Shown: piece after piece, positions 7,817 through 13,810 of the stretch
Layout: each line of letters starts with the position of its first letter
Position numbering within the stretch: position 1 is the first letter of the stretch
Assembly: GCA_017541035.1 (NCBI GenBank)
Contig: JAFXZW010000128.1
Span: 1 to 40,681, forward strand
Direction of reading: 5' to 3'
Origin: Eubacterium sp.
Lineage (GTDB): Bacteria; Bacillota; Clostridia; Lachnospirales; Lachnospiraceae
Length of the DNA stretch: 40,681 nt
The notes under the pieces: generated by a model
Database searches by the model: none
What the model was told of the DNA's origin: nothing
What the model saw: the letters and a program-made list of their open reading frames with translations, nothing else
Translations under genes and position numbers: made by a program

Positions 7817-8485
7817 ATGCGTATCCTGTATGCGGAAGATGAAAAGGCACTGTCCAGGGCCGTTACCACGGTTCTCACGAAAAAAGGCGGATATGAAGTG
7901 GATACAGCCTATGACGGGGAAGAAGCGCTGGAAAAGGCAAGGAAGGGCGTACATGATGCTATCATTCTGGATGTGATGATGCCGAAAATGGATGGGATCG
8001 AAGTGCTTAGACTCCTCCGACGGGAGGGACTTCAAACGCCGATCCTGATGCTGACGGCGAAAGCGGAATTGAACGACAGGGTGAACGGACTGGATGAGGG
8101 AGCAGATGATTATCTGACAAAGCCCTTCCAGATGGCGGAGCTTTTGGCAAGGCTTCGCTCCATGATCAGGAGAGCCGGTCAGTTTACGCCGAAAACCATA
8201 AACCTCGGATCTTTGATGCTGGACATTGAGAAACAGGAGCTTTCCAGTGAGAATTCCATTCGTCTGGCCAAAAAGGAAACACGTCTGATGGAAATCTTTA
8301 TGACGAACCCGGAAAAGGATTTTACCTCAGACGATCTGCTTCACCGTGTCTGGGCAGAAGAGGAAGAGGATCCGAAAGCAGTCTGGCTTTATATCAGCTA
8401 TTTACGGAGTAAGCTGGAGGCAGTCACTTCCGATCTTACCGTGGAAGGGCCTGAGGAAGGCCCCTTCCGTCTGACGATGCGATAA
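7817..8485 (+). CDS. OmpR/PhoB-family response regulator
   Basis: A 222-residue response regulator. The receiver domain (about 1-118) has the acidic pocket YAEDE, phospho-acceptor Asp52 in IILDVMMPKMDG, the conserved Thr in MLTAKAE and Lys in LTKPF. The C-terminal domain (about 125-222) is a winged helix ending in ISYLRSKLEA, typical of OmpR-type DNA binding. The start is ATG 7817 with a strong AAGGAGG; the frame stays open upstream to 7709 but nothing there resembles a receiver domain. The histidine kinase follows by 30 bp, so they form an operon. The stimulus is not evident; no transporter or other target lies beside the pair. Confidence 0.93.
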   Translation: MRILYAEDEKALSRAVTTVLTKKGGYEVDTAYDGEEALEKARKGVHDAIILDVMMPKMDGIEVLRLLRREGLQTPILMLTAKAELNDRVNGLDEGADDYLTKPFQMAELLARLRSMIRRAGQFTPKTINLGSLMLDIEKQELSSENSIRLAKKETRLMEIFMTNPEKDFTSDDLLHRVWAEEEEDPKAVWLYISYLRSKLEAVTSDLTVEGPEEGPFRLTMR

Positions 8486-8515
8486 GACGAGAGCCCCTGG
8501 TGCGGAGGGTGAATG

Positions 8516-9745
8516 ATGATTCGAAAACTGCGGAAAAAATTCATAATGATCTCCACCTTTTCTGTGATCGCGGTGCTGGTGTTCGTTCTGGGCGGCATTA
8601 ACATGGTCAATTATTATAATGCACGGGTGGAGATTTTTTCCGTTTTAACCATGATATCGGAGTCCGGGGGTGTTGTTCCGGAGACCCTGTATTACCGGTC
8701 AATATTCGGAGAAGCGATCCTGACGCAGGAAACCGTTTATTCGCTTCGCTTTTTCTCGGCTTATGTGGCAGAAGACGGAACGGTTCACAATCTGAATCGG
8801 GAACAGGTCACCTTTATCCGGGAAAAGGAAGCGCAGGATCTGTTACAGAAAGCACTGAAGGCAAAAAAAGAAGAAGGCTTTTTGCGAAATGACAGCCAGA
8901 TCTTTGCTTATCAGAGAACGGAATCGACGGATGGAAAACGATCCTTCTATGTGATCATGGACTGTACCCGTCAGCTGCGAAGCACAAATATGTTTCTGAT
9001 GTTTTCCATCTGGACCGGGATCATAGCCATCCTTCTCCTGTTTTTGCTGCTTACCTGGTTTTCCCGCAGGGCGGTGGCTCCCATGGTGCGGAATATGGAG
9101 GCGCAGAAGCAGTTTATTACCAATGCCAGTCATGAACTGAAAACGCCCCTTGCTATCATTTCCGCCAATACCGAGGTGATCGAAATGACGGAGGGCAGGA
9201 ATGAGTGGACGGAAAGCACGATGGAACAGGTCAGCAGGATGTCGGAGCTGATCTCCCATCTGATCACCCTTTCCCGTTTACAGGAAAAAGAAGAAATCGA
9301 GATCACACAGGTGGATTTTTCGGCGGTTACCGATAAGATTGCAGAAGAATTCCGCGTTCTTGCGGAAAAGGATGGAAAAGAGTACGAAACGAGGATCACG
9401 GAAGGACGCATGGTCAAGGCCAATGAAACGGCTCTGCGGGAGCTGGTATCCATTCTCTGTGATAACGCGGTGAAATACTGCACGGAAGGCGGGATGATCC
9501 GTGTTACTCTGGAAGGAAAGGGACATGGGACGATTCTCACCGTATCCAATACCTACCCGGAGAAGGAGGATATGGATTACAGCCGCTTCTTTGAGCGCTT
9601 TTACCGGGAGGATGAATCCCATAACAGCGAGAAAAAGGGCTTTGGCATCGGCCTTTCCATGGCTGAGAAATTCGTGGAAATGTTCCATGGGAAGATCAGT
9701 GTTCACTATAAGGACGGAATGATCCATTTTGTCGTCAGCTTCTGA
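8516..9745 (+). CDS. Sensor histidine kinase
   Basis: A 409-residue membrane kinase. TM1 is at about residues 9-30 and TM2 at about 160-183, enclosing an extracytoplasmic sensor of ~130 residues with no recognised fold. Cytoplasmic motifs are the H-box FITNASHELKTPLA (His206), the N-box SILCDNAVKYC and the G-box GFGIGLSMAEKF, so autokinase activity is expected. A clear HAMP domain is not seen; TM2 leads almost directly into the DHp helix. ATG 8516 is preferred over 8513 because GGAGGG at 8504-8509 is then 6 nt away. It presumably phosphorylates the regulator encoded immediately upstream. The signal is unknown. Confidence 0.92.
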   Translation: MIRKLRKKFIMISTFSVIAVLVFVLGGINMVNYYNARVEIFSVLTMISESGGVVPETLYYRSIFGEAILTQETVYSLRFFSAYVAEDGTVHNLNREQVTFIREKEAQDLLQKALKAKKEEGFLRNDSQIFAYQRTESTDGKRSFYVIMDCTRQLRSTNMFLMFSIWTGIIAILLLFLLLTWFSRRAVAPMVRNMEAQKQFITNASHELKTPLAIISANTEVIEMTEGRNEWTESTMEQVSRMSELISHLITLSRLQEKEEIEITQVDFSAVTDKIAEEFRVLAEKDGKEYETRITEGRMVKANETALRELVSILCDNAVKYCTEGGMIRVTLEGKGHGTILTVSNTYPEKEDMDYSRFFERFYREDESHNSEKKGFGIGLSMAEKFVEMFHGKISVHYKDGMIHFVVSF

Positions 9746-9833
9746 CGATCGGAGCAGCATTTGAACGTGACTGGCGGGAATTTGTGTGGATGCATGGGTT
9801 AATCCGACAGTTGTTTCAGGCAGAAAAAAGGGA

Positions 9834-9865
9834 TAAGCGGATGAGCCTTTCGGTTCATCCGCTTA
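9834..9865 (+). terminator. Hairpin after the histidine kinase
   Basis: TAAGCGGATGA (9834-9844) pairs perfectly with TCATCCGCTTA (9855-9865); internal pairs extend the stem to ~14 bp around a TTTC loop. The following sequence, CTTTAG, is only weakly T-rich, so termination strength is uncertain. Confidence 0.6.
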
Positions 9866-9891
9866 CTTTAGTGAAGGTTAAAATATTTGAA

Positions 9892-9940
9892 TAAAGAAGA
9901 TTTAGGGGGATCTTCTTTAAACAGGGGGCTGTTTTTTCCT
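9892..9940 (+). terminator. Tandem hairpins with T-tract upstream of the AraC gene
   Basis: Two further stems lie in the same gap: TAAAGAAGAT (9892-9901) with ATCTTCTTTA (9910-9919), and AAACAG (9919-9924) with CTGTTT (9929-9934) running into a T-rich tract. With the hairpin at 9834 they insulate the two-component operon from the next unit. The rest of the 9746-10042 gap is AT-rich, where the AraC promoter should lie; no strong consensus boxes were found. Confidence 0.5.
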
Positions 9941-10042
9941 TATTTCTGAAAGTTATTATAGTCTTTTCTTCAAAAATGATATACAATTATTCTGTACTTT
10001 ATGCAAACTTTCTGACTCATTTTGTGATAAAGAGGATAAAAT

Positions 10043-10786
10043 ATGGCGGAAATATTTGATGATATCACAAAACAGCTGTTCCAGGGACGGGAAGAAGAGA
10101 TTAAGCATCCTGCCTTTGAAGGAGAGATGGGGCTGTACATGCTTGTGGCAGAGGGTAAGGTGGATCAGATCGATGAATACCGGAAAGGAAAACCCGCACC
10201 GGACGCAAAGGAACGGGGAATACTGTCCGAGAATCCGCTGCGCAATGCCATGTATCATTTTGTTGCCATGGTGACGATGATCACGCGGGTCTGCATCAGC
10301 CACGGGATGGATCAGGATGTGGCCTACAAAATGAGCGATTCCTTCATTCTGCAGGCGGATCGCCTGGGGACACCGGAAGAGGTGCGCAATCTGCAGAATC
10401 GCATGATCCATCGCTTTGCTTCCGCCATGAATACATTGCGGAAGGGCTCGACTCATTATTCCCGGCAGGTGGTACGCTGCATGGATTACATTAACCAGCA
10501 TCTGCACGATAAGCTGAGTATGGAAACGCTGGCGGAAAATGTACAGCTCTCCGAAACCTATCTGTCCCGTCTTTTCAAAAAGGAAACGGGGCAGTCTGTC
10601 AGCGAGTATATCCGGGATAAGAGGATCGAGGAGGCGCAGGCATTACTGCGTTATTCGGAGAAAAGCCCCGTGGAGATCGCAACAGATCTGGGCTTCTCCT
10701 CCCATAGCTATTTCATCAGCATTTTCAAGAGAGTTACAGGGGAGACGCCAAGGGAATACAGGGATAAGTATTTCCGGAAGATGTAG
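10043..10786 (+). CDS. AraC-family transcriptional regulator
   Basis: A 247-residue regulator. The last ~100 residues form the double helix-turn-helix of AraC/XylS proteins: LSMETLAENVQLSETYLSRLFKKE (first HTH) and VEIATDLGFSSHSYFISIFKRVTG (second), ending in TPREYRDKY. The N-terminal ~140 residues are mostly helical, with a conserved-looking stretch NPLRNAMYHFVAMVTMITR, and do not resemble a sugar-binding cupin. The ATG has AAAGAGGA just upstream. It is the first gene of a run continuing into SAS2, a SanA-like protein and a Nudix hydrolase, with 41 bp to SAS2, so it may control that unit. Ligand and targets are unknown. Confidence 0.9.
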   Translation: MAEIFDDITKQLFQGREEEIKHPAFEGEMGLYMLVAEGKVDQIDEYRKGKPAPDAKERGILSENPLRNAMYHFVAMVTMITRVCISHGMDQDVAYKMSDSFILQADRLGTPEEVRNLQNRMIHRFASAMNTLRKGSTHYSRQVVRCMDYINQHLHDKLSMETLAENVQLSETYLSRLFKKETGQSVSEYIRDKRIEEAQALLRYSEKSPVEIATDLGFSSHSYFISIFKRVTGETPREYRDKYFRKM

Positions 10787-10827
10787 AAATGCTTTGGATA
10801 ACATGAATTTTTTTAAGAGGATCATTT

Positions 10828-11499
10828 ATGGAAAATGAGAAGAATCCGACGCTTGAGGAAGTCGAGGAACTGGCCAAGGGAATCGCAAGAACACCTGCAT
10901 TTGTGCGCCTGATGACATATTATCGTTGTGCCATCATGGAGATTGAAACGAAGCTTCATGTTCTGAATGAGGAACTGTCCCTTCAGTATGACCGAAATCC
11001 CTTCGAATCCATTGAGAGTCGTCTGAAAAGCCCGGAAAGTATTGTTGAGAAAATGATACGGCGGGGAATCCCGCTTACTGTGGAGGACATGGAGCAGGAA
11101 ATGACAGACATTGCGGGGATCCGTGTAATCTGCTCTTTCCAGGAAGACCTGTACAGCCTGGCTGAGCTTCTGGTGGAACAGGACGATGTGCTGCTTCTTT
11201 CACGGAAGGATTATATAGAGAATCCGAAGTCGAACGGTTACCGTTCACTGCACCTGCTGATCGATATTCCGATCTTTCTGTATCAGGGAAAGAGACATAT
11301 GCGCGTGGAAGTGCAGTTCCGCACCATAGCCATGGATTTCTGGGCAAGTGTGGACCATAAGCTGAAATATAAGAAGACCATCCGGGAGCCGGAAAAGGTC
11401 GCGGCGAAGCTGAAGGTCTGTGCAGATACACTGGCCATGATGGATGCGGAAATGGAAGAGATACGTCGAACCATTGATGCGGATGGAGAAATCGAATGA
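10828..11499 (+). CDS. Small alarmone synthetase (GTP pyrophosphokinase), copy 2
   Basis: A 223-residue stand-alone (p)ppGpp synthetase, distinct from the copy at 7070. Motifs are RLKS (65-68), Asp94 in MTDIAGIRV, the G-loop NPKSNGYRSLH (122-132) and EVQFRT (Glu151, Arg155), then DHKLKYKK. It keeps the classic PKSNGYRSLH form more closely than copy 1 and has a longer N-terminal helical region. Both copies share the block RTIAMD-x-WAS-x2-HK-x-KYKK, so they are related. There is no hydrolase domain. AAGAGG at 10815-10820 lies 7 nt before the ATG, and the stop overlaps the next start (ATGA), so it is translationally coupled to the SanA-like gene. Confidence 0.93.
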   Translation: MENEKNPTLEEVEELAKGIARTPAFVRLMTYYRCAIMEIETKLHVLNEELSLQYDRNPFESIESRLKSPESIVEKMIRRGIPLTVEDMEQEMTDIAGIRVICSFQEDLYSLAELLVEQDDVLLLSRKDYIENPKSNGYRSLHLLIDIPIFLYQGKRHMRVEVQFRTIAMDFWASVDHKLKYKKTIREPEKVAAKLKVCADTLAMMDAEMEEIRRTIDADGEIE

Positions 11500-12842
11500 G
11501 TGATACGGAAGAAAAACGGAATGACTCCGCCGGGGAGAAAAGACCCCTGGGAGACGCTTCCGAAGCAGAAGAGAAGAAACCGGTCCGGGAAGGAAAAAAA
11601 CGTCCTGAAGGAAGGGTACCTTCGGAAGAAAGGCGTCCGGGAAGGGTACCTCCAGGAGAAGTCAGAAGGCGTCCGGAAGGAAAAGCACCATCCGGTGAAA
11701 TAAGAAGACTCCCCGAGGGAGAGAGAAGAGCGCCGGAAGGGGAAAGTAGAAGACGCCCCGAGGGGGAGAGAAGAGCCCCGGAAGGAGAAAGTAGAAGACG
11801 CCCCGAGGGAGAGAGAAGAGACCCGGAAGGAGAAAGTAGAAGACGCCCCGAGGGAGAGAGAAGGATACCTCCGGAAGAAGTCAGAAGACGCCCCGAGGGA
11901 GAGAGAAGGATACCTCCGGAAGAAGTCAGAAGGCGTCCGGAAGGAAAAGCACCATCCGGTGAAATAAGACGACGCCCCGAGGGAGAGAGAAGAGCCCCGG
12001 AAGGTGAAAGAAGACGACGCCCCGAGGGGGAGAGAAGGATACCTCCGGAAGAAGTCAGAAGACGTCCGGAAGGAGAACGAAGGCGGCCGGAAGAGTGGGA
12101 AGAACCGAGGGAAAGGCGGAGGCCGGAATCCCGGAAAAAACAGTCACCCGCAAAAAAGAAATGGATGAAATTCTTAAAGATTTCGCTCATTACACTGGGT
12201 ATTCTTTTCCTCCTTTTTGTTATGGGAACGTTGGCTGTAAACGGTTATATGCTCGTAGTTGACCGACGATATGTGAAAACGGTGAATGAATGGCATGACA
12301 GTATGATAGACGGAGAAGAGATCGACTGCATTTTTGTTCTGGGCTGCAGCGTGAATCCAGATCGTACACCCAGCGCGGCACTGAAGACGCGGTTGGACAG
12401 AGTCTGGGACCTATATAAGCTATCGCCTCATAAGGTTCTGGTCAGTGGGGATCATTCTGCTGACGGTTACTATAACGAGGTACGCGTCATGAAGGATTAT
12501 CTGATCGACAAAGGGATTCCGTCAGAGGAAATCTTCATCGATCACTACGGTTTTTCCACCTATGACAGCATTTACAGGGCCTATTTTACCTTCGGAGTAA
12601 GAAGGATGACCATTGTGACGGAAAACTCCCATATCTGCCGTGCGCTTTTTCTTGCCAGTGCCATCGGGATGGAGGCAGATGGCGTGGCAGCGGAGAATAC
12701 GAATATCACCGGAACATGGGAGCTTCGGGAGGTTCTGGCGAGGGATAAGGATTTTCTGGCATCCCTTTTCTGGCCGAAACCGGGGTATGACGGTGATTCG
12801 ATATCCCTTTCCGGAAATGGAGACGATACGAACGAAAGATAA
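11496..12842 (+). CDS. SanA/YdcF-like DUF218 membrane protein with Arg/Glu/Pro repeat tail
   Basis: A 448-residue protein in three parts. Residues ~1-215 are a low-complexity tail built from repeats of the type RRRPEGERRAPEGES, rich in Arg, Glu, Pro and Gly. One transmembrane helix follows at about 226-250. The C-terminal ~170 residues are a DUF218 domain of the SanA/YdcF type: DCIFVLGCSVNPDRTPSAAL, VLVSGDHSADGYYNE and TIVTENSHICRALFLASAIGM. SanA-family proteins affect envelope barrier function in Gram-negatives, but their reaction is unknown. The basic lysine-rich segment before the helix suggests the tail is cytoplasmic and the domain outside. The gene overlaps SAS2 by 4 bp and lies 10 bp before the Nudix gene. 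The tail is unusual for the family. Confidence 0.82.
   Translation: MSDTEEKRNDSAGEKRPLGDASEAEEKKPVREGKKRPEGRVPSEERRPGRVPPGEVRRRPEGKAPSGEIRRLPEGERRAPEGESRRRPEGERRAPEGESRRRPEGERRDPEGESRRRPEGERRIPPEEVRRRPEGERRIPPEEVRRRPEGKAPSGEIRRRPEGERRAPEGERRRRPEGERRIPPEEVRRRPEGERRRPEEWEEPRERRRPESRKKQSPAKKKWMKFLKISLITLGILFLLFVMGTLAVNGYMLVVDRRYVKTVNEWHDSMIDGEEIDCIFVLGCSVNPDRTPSAALKTRLDRVWDLYKLSPHKVLVSGDHSADGYYNEVRVMKDYLIDKGIPSEEIFIDHYGFSTYDSIYRAYFTFGVRRMTIVTENSHICRALFLASAIGMEADGVAAENTNITGTWELREVLARDKDFLASLFWPKPGYDGDSISLSGNGDDTNER
11590..12110 (+). repeat. In-frame degenerate tandem repeats coding the Arg/Glu/Pro tail
   Basis: About 500 bp of near-identical purine-rich units within the SanA-like gene; the core AGAAGACGCCCCGAGGG recurs many times, with alternating spacer types coding ERRAPEGES or ERRIPPEEV. 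Units vary in length by whole codons, so the frame is kept. Some neighbouring copies are identical over long stretches, which points to recent expansion by slippage or unequal recombination. Confidence 0.85.
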
Positions 12843-12852
12843 GGACATAATT

Positions 12853-13413
12853 ATGGAAATCAGAAAAATAGAGAAAAGGGAAGAGGGAAAATTTATCACC
12901 CGCTATAATCTGACCTATCAGCTGCAGGACGGAAGCGCAAAGGTGTATGAAATGATCAGCCGCGACAGTCAGATCAGGGATTTCGAGGATCTTCATGACA
13001 GAAAACCGGATGCGGTTGTTCTGATCATGCACAGTCCGGATGGAAAAAGGATTTTGCTGAACCGGGAATTTCGGCTGGCACCGGGAGAATGGGTATATAA
13101 TTTCCCGGCAGGACTGATCGATCCCGGAGAGAATCCCGAACAGGCCGCTGAGAGGGAATTACGGGAGGAGACAGGTCTTAAGCTGGTGGAGATTACGGAT
13201 CATATCGGAGAGAGCTACAGCGCCGTCGGTTTCTCCAACGAAAAAAATGTCTGCGTGGTTGGAGTGGCAGAGGGTGAGATTCAGGCAAGTGATTCGGATG
13301 CGGAGGAAATAGAAGCCGGATGGTATACCCGGGAAGAGGTGCGGAAGCTGCTTCAAAATGCAAGATTTGCCGCCAGAACCCAGGCGTATTGCTATCTCTG
13401 GTCGAAGGAATGA
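12853..13413 (+). CDS. Nudix hydrolase, ADP-ribose pyrophosphatase type
   Basis: A 186-residue Nudix protein. The full box G-x5-E-x7-REU-xEE-x-GU is present at about residues 87-109 (GLIDPGENPEQAAERELREE followed by TGL). The N-terminal beta domain and the overall layout resemble ADP-ribose pyrophosphatases (NudF/YqkG), which split ADP-ribose into AMP and ribose-5-phosphate. The frame is open further upstream inside the SanA-like gene, but ATG 12853 with AAGGA 7 nt upstream gives the normal family start. It lies 10 bp after the SanA-like gene and is followed by a terminator, so it closes the operon. The substrate is inferred from family resemblance. Confidence 0.9.
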   Translation: MEIRKIEKREEGKFITRYNLTYQLQDGSAKVYEMISRDSQIRDFEDLHDRKPDAVVLIMHSPDGKRILLNREFRLAPGEWVYNFPAGLIDPGENPEQAAERELREETGLKLVEITDHIGESYSAVGFSNEKNVCVVGVAEGEIQASDSDAEEIEAGWYTREEVRKLLQNARFAARTQAYCYLWSKE

Positions 13414-13516
13414 GAGAAGCCGGGCCGCAGAATATGGCGCGCTTTTTTCTGACTGGACAGTTTTTACGAAATTTCATCCGATTCTTCTGACAAATCTGAC
13501 AGAAGAAGATAAGAAG

Positions 13517-13561
13517 AGCATTTTTATCCACAGATGATTGTGGGTAAGGATGCTTTTTTTC
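13517..13561 (+). terminator. Rho-independent terminator of the AraC-SAS2-SanA-Nudix unit
   Basis: A 16-bp stem between 13517-13532 and 13539-13554, closed with three G-U pairs when read as RNA, has a 6-nt loop GATGAT and runs directly into a T-tract of at least seven bases. It lies about 100 bp after the Nudix stop codon. Confidence 0.85.
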
Positions 13562-13691
13562 TGTGGAAAGAGGGTTGGAAGGAAAGAGGGCGTTTGTATC
13601 CTGTAAAGGTCTGAGGCGTAATGACCTGTGTCGAATCGAAATGGGACAGAAAAAGTGAATCGGATCATCATAAAAAGCAAGCAAAAATTGA

Positions 13692-13720
13692 GCAATCATC
13701 TCTATATTTTTAGAGATTGC
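13692..13720. promoter_or_regulatory. Imperfect inverted repeat upstream of the giant surface-protein gene
   Basis: GCAATC-AT-CTCTA (13692-13704) pairs with TAGAGATTGC (13711-13720), leaving a 2-nt bulge and an AT-rich loop. There is no T-tract after it, so it is not a typical terminator. Its place ~90 bp before the start codon suggests an operator or an mRNA leader hairpin; function is unproven. Confidence 0.35.
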
Positions 13721-13810
13721 CAGAGTCGCTTTCAAAATGATATGGTCATTTCATCGACAAGACTCCGCGGAATGACAGGAGCCAAATGATGAAGGAAGAA
13801 GGTGTGATCT

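Larger units (their letters stand above)
13414..13810 (+). other. 397-bp gap between the Nudix gene and the giant surface-protein gene
   Basis: No credible gene was found on either strand. From the left it holds a small inverted repeat, TTCTTCTG (13482-13489) with CAGAAGAA (13500-13507), then the strong terminator at 13517-13561, then ~130 bp without recognised structure, the imperfect inverted repeat at 13692-13720, another short repeat AAATGA/TCATTT (13735-13751), and the ribosome-binding site of the giant gene. The promoter of the giant gene should lie in 13600-13780, but no strong consensus pair was seen. Confidence 0.5.

Noticed and set aside
7070-11499. Full-length bifunctional Rel/SpoT enzyme
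   Set aside because: Both proteins are only 207 and 223 residues and have no HD, TGS or ACT domains.
11075-12190. A 371-codon open frame on the minus strand with Ser-Pro-Ser-Gly-Arg repeats
   Set aside because: It is the antisense shadow of the repeat tract in the SanA-like gene; the plus strand has overlapping starts, ribosome-binding context and a recognised domain.
13193-13735. A 180-codon minus-strand frame in the gap before the giant gene
   Set aside because: It overlaps the Nudix gene and the terminator, and its translation has no domain-like pattern.
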